From: CAZHVS01 sp964536015
Lineage (GTDB): Bacteria > Bacteroidota > Ignavibacteria > Ignavibacteriales > Ignavibacteriaceae
Direction of reading: 5' to 3'
Length of the DNA: 64,000 nt
Assembly: GCA_964536015.1 (NCBI GenBank)
Contig: CAZHVS010000004.1
Location: forward strand, 62,001 to 126,000
A model generated the notes under the pieces. The model had not been told where the DNA came from and did no database searches. It worked only from the letters and a program-made list of their open reading frames with translations. Positions 46,530 through 53,078 of this stretch are shown here, piece by piece (the first letter of the stretch is position 1; the number at the start of each line of letters is the position of its first letter). Position numbers and translations under genes: made by a program.

Positions 46530-46940
46530 TTATTCTGATGGTAATACTGAATAGTATTCTGATACTATGGGTACTAAATTTTTTACAATATTATCACATT
46601 CAAAATTTATTAATAGTCCCTTGGGCTTTTTTAATAGCTTTAAATATGTCATTAATTGAGCTTGAAATAATGGTATCATTGTTTTTACAGATTTTAATTC
46701 AACTATAATTAATTCTTCTATAATTAAATCTAATCTAAATCTGCAATCCAATTGATTTCCTTTATATAAAACAGGAACCTGAACCTGACTTTCATATTTT
46801 AAATTTTTAGATTTTAATTCATATTTCATAGCTCTTTCATAAGCTATTTCTAATAAACCAGGTCCAAGTTCCTTATGCACTTCAATAGCACAGCCAACAA
46901 TTTTATAAGATAAATCATTTACATATTTCTGAGTAATCAT
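46530..46940 (-). CDS. GxxExxY protein (PD-(D/E)xK-type nuclease fold)
   Basis: 136 residues. The N-terminal block carries the family name motif G28-L-L-E31-x-x-Y34 in GPGLLEIAYE. A PD-(D/E)xK-like site follows: D71 in RFRLDLII and E81-L-K83 in IIVELKSV. All candidate catalytic residues are present. It ends with a LLINF block, typical of the family (PF13366 type). The biological role of these proteins is not established; they are widespread, patchily distributed, and often sit alone, as here. Flanked by inverted repeats, suggesting it travels as a unit. Confidence 0.85.
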   Translation of the reverse strand: MITQKYVNDLSYKIVGCAIEVHKELGPGLLEIAYERAMKYELKSKNLKYESQVQVPVLYKGNQLDCRFRLDLIIEELIIVELKSVKTMIPLFQAQLMTYLKLLKKPKGLLINFECDNIVKNLVPIVSEYYSVLPSE

Positions 46941-46966
46941 TTAAATCAACTTAGAATATTATAACG

Positions 46967-47003
46967 CTCCGTGCTCTTAGTGACCTTAGTGCCCTTAGTG
47001 GTT
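46967..47003 (+). repeat. Right inverted repeat of the GxxExxY element
   Basis: CTCCGTGCT followed by three 9-nt units CTTAGTGAC, CTTAGTGCC and CTTAGTGGT, then T. It is the inverted counterpart of 46414-46441. Its end, read on the minus strand, encodes the final N-H-stop of the 46995-47897 gene. Confidence 0.8.
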
Positions 47004-47897
47004 CACCGCATCGCAATCAAACGGAATATTCTTCAATCCTATTCCATACACTTCCGTAGAGCCATACTTATTATTTCCCTGATAAGGTCTCTCGAAGGAA
47101 ATATCTGTTAACCTGCAAGTGCCGTCATTCTTTTTAAGTACCACATTTGTATTTATCTCTTTACGAAGAATATTTCCCCATGCATCTCGAATAATTCTCC
47201 AGTCTTCTTCTACTATAACTACCTTAACTGGTGTTTCATTCTGCCAGCCGCGATTTTTAATCGCTTTTATCATTTCATTTTCAAGTGCTGCATCTTTTCT
47301 TTTTGCATCAGGTAATTTTTTCAATTTTCCCGTTGTCATTTCTCCTGTTTTAACAAGCGTAAAAGAACCTTCAGCATATTTTTTAAGACACTTTTCATAT
47401 TGCCCGCCGTAAAATTCAAATTTACACTGATAAGTTCCATTGCTTAACTCTTTAACCAATGCTGCCCACTTTTGTGGTACTCCTCCGTTTACATCATCTA
47501 CATTATCTCCCGGAGAAAGATTCAAATTTATCTGTGCTGTTGTCCAGGTTTGTCCTCCAGGAAAATATGATTCGTTTATATAACCTTTATCTTCACCATT
47601 GATAAAGACTTTCAACTTAAATGTTGCATATAAATTCTCACATTCCTGTCCATCTTTTTCTGCAAGACGCGGTAAACTCTTCTCCAGAAAAATTCTTCCG
47701 TACAAAGGATCAGAAACATCAAACTCAGTATCATACTTTATTTGATCCTGCATATCCTTTTTAATTCTTTCTTTAGCCCAAAGAATTTTTCCTACATTCT
47801 TTTTATGTGTTTCTCCTGTCATTCCCTGCTCCTGTGAAAACGACAACCTGGTCATCAAGAAAAAGAACGCTGCTGCAAACATTATTACTTTTTTCAT
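46995..47897 (-). CDS. Secreted protein of unknown function, 3' end inside a repeat
   Basis: 300 residues, not recognised. A signal peptide (about 1-21, ending LSFSQ) precedes a soluble, Lys/Glu-rich domain. Six of its eight or so cysteines lie in GQECENLYAT, GTYQCKFEF, YEKCLKKY, GTCRLT and FDCDAVNH. Residues about 70-180 look beta-rich (YATFKLKVFINGEDKGYINE). The last codons and TAA (46995-47003) come from the right repeat of the GxxExxY element, so the original C-terminus may have been lost or changed. A ribosome-binding site (AAGGAG) precedes the ATG. Confidence 0.65.
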   Translation of the reverse strand: MKKVIMFAAAFFFLMTRLSFSQEQGMTGETHKKNVGKILWAKERIKKDMQDQIKYDTEFDVSDPLYGRIFLEKSLPRLAEKDGQECENLYATFKLKVFINGEDKGYINESYFPGGQTWTTAQINLNLSPGDNVDDVNGGVPQKWAALVKELSNGTYQCKFEFYGGQYEKCLKKYAEGSFTLVKTGEMTTGKLKKLPDAKRKDAALENEMIKAIKNRGWQNETPVKVVIVEEDWRIIRDAWGNILRKEINTNVVLKKNDGTCRLTDISFERPYQGNNKYGSTEVYGIGLKNIPFDCDAVNH

Positions 47898-47938
47898 TTT
47901 ATCTCCTTAATTATTTTTTATGGTTAATGACATTCTTT

Positions 47939-49276
47939 TTAATCTGCCCTTTCTAGTAGCGCTGGTGGAATTACTTTTGATGCTTTCGCTCCAAGTTCTT
48001 TTATATTCTCAACGCTTCTTATAAGATTCCCTTTTCCTTCGTGAAGTTTCCTCATCGCTCCTTCGTAAGAGCTTTTTGCATCATCCATTTTCTTTCCTAC
48101 TGTGATCAAGTCTTCAACAAAACCGACAAACTTATCATATAGTGCTCCGGCTTGCTTTGCTATATCCATTGCATATTTATTCTGATATTCCTGCTGCCAT
48201 AAACTATTTATCATCTTTAAAGCAGCTATTAAGTTAGTTGGACTAATCAACAAAATTCTTCTATCATACGCAAAATTCCATAGCTCAGTATCACTTTGTA
48301 TTGCAAGCATATACGCCGGCTCTATCGGAACAAACATCATCACAAAATCTAAAGTCTTTATTTCGTAAATATCCTGATAATTCTTTTTACTTAATCCTAT
48401 TATATGATTTCTAACCGACTGTAAATGCTCTGCAAGTGCTGTTTGCTGCTCTTCTTTACTTTCTGCCGCTGAATATCTATCATATGCAAGTAAGGATACT
48501 TTAGAATCTATTATTATTGATTTCCCTCCCGGATAATTTACAAGTACATCCGGTTGCAGACGCTTTCCTTCTTCATCAATAAATGATTTCTGAAGAAAAT
48601 ATTCCCTATCTTTTACAAGTCCCGACTTTTGTAAAATGCTTTCAAGAATAACTTCTCCCCAATTCCCAAGTGTCTTCGCTTGTCCTTTTAGGGCATTCGT
48701 AAGGTCGTTCGCTTCTTTACTTATTTTTTGATTCGCCTCCACAAGACTCTTTATTTCCCTCTCCAATGAAAACCTTTGCTTCGACTCCTTATCGTATGTC
48801 TCTTCAACCTTCTTCTCAAACTCCTTTATCCTTTCTTTAAGCGGATTCAACACCTCATCAAGATTCGTCTTATTCTGCAAAGCAAACGTCTTCCCCTTCT
48901 CTTCAAAAATCTTATTAGCAAGATTCTCAAACTCCTTCACAAACTTTAACTGCAAATTCTCAAGTTCACTCTTCTGCTCGGCAAGTTTCACCTTCAAATT
49001 CTCAAAATCCGCCGTGGTTTTTGAAAGCCCCGCACTTAAACTTACAACCTTCCCTCTCTCCTCGCTCAACTCCTTCTCCTTATTTGCAAGCGTCTCCGAA
49101 ACTATTCTATTCCTCTCCTCAGCTTTACTATTCTGATTATTCAAAACCTGTATTTCACTTTTCAATCTCTCAACCTCATCATTACTTACCAAAGGTTTCG
49201 AATAAACACTCTTCGAAATAAACCATGCAAGCAAAAATCCTATTGCAATACCAATAAACAAAAACACCAATTCCAA
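47939..49276 (-). CDS. rmuC: DNA recombination protein RmuC
   Basis: 445 residues. An N-terminal TM (about 3-22) is followed by a long coiled-coil (about 30-200) and the RmuC nuclease-like domain (about 200-410). Visible motifs are WGEVILESILQKSGL, QPDVLVNYPGGKSIIIDSKVSLLAYDRY (PD...DSK core), FVMMFVPIEPAYMLA and SPTNLIAALKMI. RmuC limits inverted-repeat recombination; the PD-(D/E)xK core suggests a nuclease. The start is uncertain: a TTG at 49276 with AAGGAT upstream gives MELVFLF; a GTG three codons later is the alternative. Confidence 0.93.
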   Translation of the reverse strand: MELVFLFIGIAIGFLLAWFISKSVYSKPLVSNDEVERLKSEIQVLNNQNSKAEERNRIVSETLANKEKELSEERGKVVSLSAGLSKTTADFENLKVKLAEQKSELENLQLKFVKEFENLANKIFEEKGKTFALQNKTNLDEVLNPLKERIKEFEKKVEETYDKESKQRFSLEREIKSLVEANQKISKEANDLTNALKGQAKTLGNWGEVILESILQKSGLVKDREYFLQKSFIDEEGKRLQPDVLVNYPGGKSIIIDSKVSLLAYDRYSAAESKEEQQTALAEHLQSVRNHIIGLSKKNYQDIYEIKTLDFVMMFVPIEPAYMLAIQSDTELWNFAYDRRILLISPTNLIAALKMINSLWQQEYQNKYAMDIAKQAGALYDKFVGFVEDLITVGKKMDDAKSSYEGAMRKLHEGKGNLIRSVENIKELGAKASKVIPPALLERAD

Positions 49277-49380
49277 AACAAATCCTTACTATTTATTTGA
49301 AGAAAAACATTAAACAAAAAAATCTTAAAACAAAGATAGAAAAATTTATCACCTAAATAAAAAAGAATAGAAAACAAAAA

Positions 49381-49397
49381 GGGGGAATAACTCCCCC
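49381..49397 (-). terminator. Intrinsic terminator after the FN3 gene
   Basis: Stem GGGGGA / TCCCCC with a 5-nt loop; on the minus strand it is followed by TTTTTGTTTT. It lies 10 bp after the stop codon of 49408-50031. The rest of 49277-49407 is A-rich with no feature. Confidence 0.8.
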
Positions 49398-49407
49398 CGC
49401 CAAAATG

Positions 49408-50031
49408 CTAATACGGTGCAGTAGAAGTTGCAGGATCACTCCAAGCACCCTTCTCATCACCGCGAATTGCCCTTACCCTAAACCAATATTTCTTTCCAGT
49501 ATTCAAACCCCTAAAAGTATATTTCGAAGTCCTACCAGCAGCCCCAGCATTAACCCACGAATCAGGATTATCAATCGCCATCTGAAACTCATAACCAGCT
49601 GCACTCTTCACCCTATCAAAACTAATATCAATCTCACCCGTATCATCTCCAATAGTTGCAGAAAGATTTGTCACCTGCCCCAGCGGAGCCGCATCAGTCT
49701 TCTCCTCAGCAAGCGGATAACCAGTCGTCAACAATGCCACCCTATCATCACTCTTGCTATTTATCTCATTCACAATCGTCATATCCACACGCTCAAACTC
49801 CTTCTCAACCACATCTCTATCAGCCACCGCCTGAGCATAATCCTCCTTCAGCCTCTGAACCGAAATCTCCTTCTGCTCCAATGAATCTATCACAGTATTA
49901 TACTCGCTCAACTTCTCATTCGAAACAGTAATCTGAGAACTCCCGCTCCGCAAAGTAGCATAACGTGCTCTTCCCGTCTGTATCTTATTAGAAACAGACA
50001 AGTTTTTCAAATTAGATTTAACTTTTGCCAT
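49408..50031 (-). CDS. Fibronectin type III domain protein with N-terminal coiled-coil
   Basis: 207 residues without signal peptide or TM. Residues about 38-85 form a charged coiled-coil (YNTVIDSLEQKEISVQRLKE). Residues about 117-207 form a fibronectin-III domain: QVTNLSATIGDDTGEIDISFDRV, GYEFQMAID, YTFRGLNTGKKYWFRVRAI and GAWSDPATSTAPY. The N-terminal 30 residues are basic. AGGAGA lies 7 nt before the ATG. Base use appears less AT-biased than neighbouring genes, a possible sign of acquisition. Function unknown; a structural or adhesive role is likely only if exported by an unusual route. Confidence 0.8.
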   Translation of the reverse strand: MAKVKSNLKNLSVSNKIQTGRARYATLRSGSSQITVSNEKLSEYNTVIDSLEQKEISVQRLKEDYAQAVADRDVVEKEFERVDMTIVNEINSKSDDRVALLTTGYPLAEEKTDAAPLGQVTNLSATIGDDTGEIDISFDRVKSAAGYEFQMAIDNPDSWVNAGAAGRTSKYTFRGLNTGKKYWFRVRAIRGDEKGAWSDPATSTAPY

Positions 50032-50130
50032 TATAAAGTCTCCTATTTAATTAATGAATAATTGATTATTTAGATTTTCGCCAAATTTTGAATAATCCTT
50101 AAATGAAATTAAAATTTCTCTCGCGACATT

Positions 50131-50480
50131 TCTCTTTTCCCTTCGGGGATTTGATGATTCCCTTGCTGGATTCCTCATTTCCCTTCGGGGATTTGATAAT
50201 TTCCCTTCTGGATTTCTCATTTCCCTTCGGGGATTTGACAATTCCCTTGCTGGATTTCTTTTTTCCCTTCGGGGATTTGATAATTCCCCTTCTGGATTTC
50301 TCTTTTCCCTTCGGGGATTTGANNNNNNNNNNNNNNNNNNNNNNNNNNNNNNNNNNNNNNNNNNNNNNNNNNNNNNNNNNNNNNNNNNNNNNNNNNNNNN
50401 NNNNNNNNNNNNNNNNNNNNNNTCTTTTCCCTTCGGGGATTTGACAATTCCCTTTCTGGATTTCTTTTTTCTCTGCGATG
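50131..50480 (-). repeat. 42-bp tandem repeat array (two 21-bp half-units), interrupted by an assembly gap
   Basis: At least five and a half units of about 42 bp precede the gap and at least one follows it; the last unit (50465-50490) decays. Each unit has two related 21-bp halves, one containing CCCTTCGGGGATTTGA and one containing TTCCCTTCTGGATTTC. The first half can fold as a CCC-TTCG-GGG tetraloop hairpin. All three minus-strand frames stay open because the period is a multiple of three, so coding potential cannot be claimed. It lies between the FN3 gene and the STAS-like gene. Confidence 0.85.
50323..50422. other. Assembly gap (100 N)
   Basis: Exactly 100 N inside the tandem array, most likely a placeholder for unknown length. 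The true copy number of the repeat is therefore unknown. Confidence 0.98.
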
Positions 50481-50525
50481 ATTTGATAAATCAATAGCAG
50501 CATCCCTCAAACACCTCACACAAAC

Positions 50526-50580
50526 AAAAAACCTCCCTCTTCCCGAAGAAACCAATAAAACTTCGGGAGAGAGAGTTAAG
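50526..50580 (-). terminator. Candidate terminator after the STAS-like gene
   Basis: TCCCGAAG (50541-50548) pairs with CTTCGGGA (50561-50568), extended by partial CTCT/AGAG pairing. On the minus strand it is followed by GGTTTTTTG (T-run 50526-50531). The 12-nt loop is rather long. Confidence 0.65.
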
Positions 50581-50616
50581 GAGGATCTTATGGTATAGAA
50601 TGAATAACTCAATTAA

Positions 50617-50988
50617 TTATCTCTGCTTACTTATAAACTCAAGTACCTTTTCAGCATCTTCCGGCAAATGAACCGTAATAGAATCATCAAACTCAAAAAC
50701 ACTCTTCCATAAAACATCTATCTTTGCATTCCCCTCGGGAACAACCTTAATCAATTGCCCCATACCACAATCCTTCAAAGCATTAATCGTAGAGCGGATA
50801 ATAATCCTTGCCCCATTAGAAGAAGGAACAAAACCAGTAAGGTCTGCCACCACAAAAAAACCATCACTCATCTGCTGAGCCTCATTCATAACCTTTAGCG
50901 AAGCATTCTTCATATCTGCATAACTGAGCTCTCCACTAAACTTAACATAAACCCTGTTATTCTTCTTATCCGAAAATATTTCTTTCAC
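50617..50988 (-). CDS. STAS/SpoIIAA-like small protein
   Basis: 123 residues from a GTG with AAAGGA upstream. The order of elements resembles a STAS fold: a first strand with VYVKFSGELSYADMK, then FFVVADLTGFVPSS (the position of the conserved D-L-S/T in STAS proteins), a helix rich in Ile/Arg, and a last strand-helix (ITVHLPEDAEKVLEF). SpoIIAA-like proteins of unknown role share this look. The assignment is by pattern only. Last gene of the leftward arm of the divergent small-gene cluster, after a strong hairpin (51018-51061). Confidence 0.55.
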   Translation of the reverse strand: MKEIFSDKKNNRVYVKFSGELSYADMKNASLKVMNEAQQMSDGFFVVADLTGFVPSSNGARIIIRSTINALKDCGMGQLIKVVPEGNAKIDVLWKSVFEFDDSITVHLPEDAEKVLEFISKQR

Positions 50989-51017
50989 AAAAATCCTTTA
51001 ATTAGTTAATAAAGAAT

Positions 51018-51061
51018 CGGCAGCATAAAGCAAAAGAAAGGTGAAGAACCCTATGCTGCCG
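51018..51061 (-). repeat. Long hairpin between the microprotein genes and the STAS-like gene
   Basis: A perfect 10-pair inverted repeat CGGCAGCATA / TATGCTGCCG has a 24-nt loop that can itself fold (GGT...ACC). On the minus strand it is followed by ATTCTTTATT. It is either a partial terminator or attenuator setting the ratio of upstream and downstream products, or an RNA-processing site. Confidence 0.6.
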
Positions 51062-51078
51062 CGAAGCAAAGATGAAAA

Positions 51079-51195
51079 CTATAGAACAAGCAAAAGCATT
51101 GTTAAAACAAAAAGCCAAAATATAGTTGAAATAATACATTTGAACATAGTTTTATTTGGACATAAGCTTTCTAACTCGCTTAAAAAGTTTTTCAT
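51079..51195 (-). CDS. 38-residue membrane microprotein
   Basis: Too short for standard gene finding. It reads MKNFLSELESLCPNKTMFK, then one hydrophobic helix of about 18 residues (IISTIFWLFVLTMLLLVL) that ends at the stop codon. GGGGTG lies 5 nt before the ATG. It starts 19 bp after the stop of the 37-residue microprotein, in the same direction. No homologue recognised. The tandem arrangement and ribosome-binding site argue that it is real. Confidence 0.55.
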   Translation of the reverse strand: MKNFLSELESLCPNKTMFKCIISTIFWLFVLTMLLLVL

Positions 51196-51214
51196 TTTAA
51201 CACCCCATATCAAC

Positions 51215-51328
51215 TTATTTAAACAATTTAACAGCCAGTGCAATAATTACAGCAACAAGCACCACAAGAAAAACTATATTGAACAAATCCGTTTTTCTTC
51301 CTGACATAGACGTCTGTTTTTGAAGCAT
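51215..51328 (-). CDS. 37-residue membrane microprotein with a strong Shine-Dalgarno
   Basis: Too short for standard gene finding. The ATG at 51328 has AGGAGG 4 nt upstream, one of the best ribosome-binding sites in the window. It reads MLQKQTSMSGRKTDL, then a single helix (FNIVFLVVLVAVIIALAVKL), ending LFK. Lys/Arg before the helix predict an N-in topology. It begins 8 bp after the 94-residue gene. Role unknown; such proteins often modulate a larger membrane partner. Confidence 0.65.
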   Translation of the reverse strand: MLQKQTSMSGRKTDLFNIVFLVVLVAVIIALAVKLFK

Positions 51329-51336
51329 TACTCCTC

Positions 51337-51621
51337 CTACAATTTCCATAAAACAATTTTGAACCAATTAATATATAAATCAAAAAAAGTAGTATTTTCA
51401 AGAATTACCGGAGGAATACGAATAAGATGCCAATTTCTTTCCACCGCATAATGCGTCACAATATTAAGCAGCGTCTCTTTATAAGAAGAAACATCCTTCG
51501 GTTCAATATACTTCTGAATAGGTTTAAGAAAATAGTCTTCACTATTCAAAATTAGGTCCACTCCAGACTTTGAAATCACTTCCTGGAATGCATTTACATA
51601 AGCTATTAATTCATCGGGCAT
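51337..51621 (-). CDS. Small protein of unknown function, first gene of the leftward arm
   Basis: 94 residues, not recognised. Mixed helix/strand character without signal peptide or TM: MPDELIAYVNAFQEVISK, a central EPKDVSSYKETLLNIVTHY and an aromatic C-terminus (FDLYINWFKIVLWKL). The ATG at 51621 has no strong Shine-Dalgarno. It is divergent from the 122-residue gene; the heptamer array lies between the two. Confidence 0.5.
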   Translation of the reverse strand: MPDELIAYVNAFQEVISKSGVDLILNSEDYFLKPIQKYIEPKDVSSYKETLLNIVTHYAVERNWHLIRIPPVILENTTFFDLYINWFKIVLWKL

Positions 51622-51684
51622 AAAGATTAACCAAGCAATTAAAAATCAACACAAGAATTTTACAAAATTTCAGAAACGATTTAA

Positions 51685-51750
51685 ACCCTACCTCACCCTA
51701 CTTTTACCCTACTTTTTAAAGGTAGGGTAAAAGTAGGGTAAAAGTAGGGT
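51685..51750. promoter_or_regulatory. Symmetric array of six GTAGGGT heptamers (three inverted, three direct)
   Basis: ACCCTAC occurs at 51685, 51695 and 51706, and GTAGGGT at 51722, 51733 and 51744. Spacing is 10 or 11 bp, one helical turn. The arms contain a perfect 23-bp inverted repeat (51694-51716 with 51729-51751) and a 12-bp spacer. It lies between divergent operons, 34 bp upstream of a consensus promoter. It could be a multi-site operator; as RNA it would also form a very stable hairpin. Confidence 0.85.
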
Positions 51751-51779
51751 GGCTTTTGGGAACTTTTTTTCGGGCGGTA

Positions 51780-51809
51780 TTTGAAAATTCCCTTAAACTT
51801 ATATCTTTG
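51780..51809 (+). promoter_or_regulatory. Consensus Bacteroidota-type promoter (TTTG - 18 nt - TATCTTTG)
   Basis: The -33 TTTG (51780-51783) and the -7 TATCTTTG (51802-51809) have an 18-nt spacer. It is the best full promoter match I see in the window, 40 nt before the ATG of the 122-residue gene and just downstream of the heptamer array. Confidence 0.6.
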
Positions 51810-51849
51810 TATATGAAGAAATTCAGTTATTATTGGTAGAAATATTTTA

Positions 51850-52218
51850 ATGGAAGCAATTGGGCAAATATTTTCATCTACAGAAGCAGACAACCTGTTT
51901 GGATACATCAATGCTTCTGTACAGATAGAAACAGCAATACTATCTAACTTTTGTTCTATCTCTTCAGGAAAATTGATGTTTAAAGTAAAAAACAATTATC
52001 CTGTTATTCTTGATAATAAAAGACAAGTTCTGTTTCCTGAAGGAGAAATAATCTCTCCCGATGAAGTCTTTATTATGTTCACAACCAATAAAGTTGAAGA
52101 ACTAATATCAGAAGGAAAGGCAGCAACCACCCAATTACAGCAAAGAGAAGAAGTATTATCAATACAAAACGGCAATTTCGTCTTAGAAATTGGCTTACCT
52201 TGTCCTCCATATTGTTAA
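51850..52218 (+). CDS. Protein of unknown function ending in a CPPYC motif
   Basis: 122 residues, not recognised. Residues about 1-35 look helical, residues 38-100 are mixed, with strands such as KLMFKVKNNYPVILDNKRQV and a polar helix TTNKVEELISEGKAATTQLQQREE. The C-terminus is a strand followed by GLPCPPYC and the stop codon. The paired terminal cysteines could bind metal, form a disulfide or be modified. First gene of the rightward arm, 12 bp before the multi-pass membrane protein. Confidence 0.6.
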   Translation: MEAIGQIFSSTEADNLFGYINASVQIETAILSNFCSISSGKLMFKVKNNYPVILDNKRQVLFPEGEIISPDEVFIMFTTNKVEELISEGKAATTQLQQREEVLSIQNGNFVLEIGLPCPPYC

Positions 52219-52230
52219 ATTCAAAACCAT

Positions 52231-52884
52231 ATGAATTTAAATGATATAACTATCTATTTATATTTAACTACTGTAATTTTTTATGCAGTACTATTATTCT
52301 ATATTCTAATAAAGAGAACACCTATCCCCTCTGATTTGAATGGATTTATACTATTTCTAATTTTATGTATTTTATTAGAAATAACTTCTCTTGTAATAAC
52401 AAAAATATTTCATACAAGTAACTATTTTTTGTATCATCCGGGAAATGTTTTGGAATTTGGTTTCATCTACTGGATGTTTATTCAATGGGATGCATGGGAA
52501 TACAGAACACTTTTAATTGTAATTGGAATCATTCTCTTTATACCAATAGCGGCTCTTTCTCTTTTTATTGAACCCTGGAATGAAATGCCAATTATTAGCT
52601 ATACATTTAGAAGCACTATCTTAACACTTTTTTCATTACGAGCATTATACAACGCGGCCATCGTAAGCCGAATGACACTATGGAAAAATCCAAGATTTTA
52701 TCTATCATTTGCATTCCTGCTTTATTCAGTACCAAATGCAATCTCGACCCCTTTTAGCATTTATCAGGTAAAAAATATTCCTATGACAGTAATTGTTATC
52801 AGTAATTTACTTACAAATTTATTATTTTTAGTTTCATTATTATGTATTTATATACCGGAACGAAAGATTCAGAAACTACTTTAG
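52231..52884 (+). CDS. Seven-TM membrane protein, possible sensor
   Basis: 217 residues with about seven hydrophobic helices at about 7-27, 37-57, 68-85, 91-110, 120-135, 150-170 and 185-207. The segment NYFLYHPGNVLEFGFIYWMF resembles the N...E pattern seen in the 7TM sensory region of some Bacteroidota kinases, but no kinase or output domain follows. It sits between the CPPYC protein and a membrane/coiled-coil protein whose start overlaps it by 43 bp, upstream of a response regulator, so a sensory role is inferred. Confidence 0.65.
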   Translation: MNLNDITIYLYLTTVIFYAVLLFYILIKRTPIPSDLNGFILFLILCILLEITSLVITKIFHTSNYFLYHPGNVLEFGFIYWMFIQWDAWEYRTLLIVIGIILFIPIAALSLFIEPWNEMPIISYTFRSTILTLFSLRALYNAAIVSRMTLWKNPRFYLSFAFLLYSVPNAISTPFSIYQVKNIPMTVIVISNLLTNLLFLVSLLCIYIPERKIQKLL

Positions 52885-53078
52885 TAATTATTCTATTACT
52901 TGCGTTGCTAATTACCGCCGCTTTGGTGGTTTTTATATTTATTCTTTTGTATAAAAACAGAGAAAAGCGGGAGAAAATCCATGAACTAAGAAATGAACTG
53001 AATAAATTTTACCAGTTGGAAGAAATAATGAAATTCAGAGAGGAGTTTAACAAAAGTGAAGAAAATAGTAATAGCTGA
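52842..53078 (+). CDS. 78-residue single-TM plus coiled-coil protein
   Basis: A short polar N-terminus and one TM (about 13-36, TLVIILLLALLITAALVVFIFIL) are followed by a charged coiled-coil (about 38-78, rich in R-E-K-I-H-E-L). This looks like the TM and first helix of a Bacteroidota NarL-type histidine kinase with everything after it missing. It overlaps the 7TM gene by 43 bp and the response regulator by 23 bp. The ATG at 52842 is the only ATG near the N-terminus; a later alternative start is possible. Confidence 0.55.
   Translation: MYLYTGTKDSETTLVIILLLALLITAALVVFIFILLYKNREKREKIHELRNELNKFYQLEEIMKFREEFNKSEENSNS

Larger units (their letters stand above)
46414..47003. mobile_element. Candidate GxxExxY element bounded by inverted 9-nt-period repeats
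   Basis: 590 bp holding one gene (GxxExxY nuclease) between two inverted, related repeats (46414-46441 and 46967-47003). The left end abuts the purL promoter. The right end forms the last codons and stop of the neighbouring secreted-protein gene. There is no transposase and no clear target duplication. Mobility is inferred from the architecture only. Confidence 0.45.

Noticed and set aside
50131..50480. Possible CRISPR array
   Set aside because: The units are contiguous 42-bp tandem copies with diverging halves; there are no unique spacers and no cas genes.
50047..50612. Three overlapping minus-strand ORFs through the tandem repeat
   Set aside because: All frames are open only because the period is a multiple of three and lacks stops; the ORF starts lie in the STAS-gene terminator or inside repeats, with no ribosome-binding site.
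51813..51839. Eight-codon leader ORF before the 122-residue gene
   Set aside because: It would lie at or before the predicted transcription start of the consensus promoter and has no ribosome-binding site.
51693..51995. 100-residue minus-strand ORF across the heptamer array
   Set aside because: It runs through the palindrome and antisense to the promoter and 5' end of the 122-residue gene; its sequence looks like a reverse-frame shadow.
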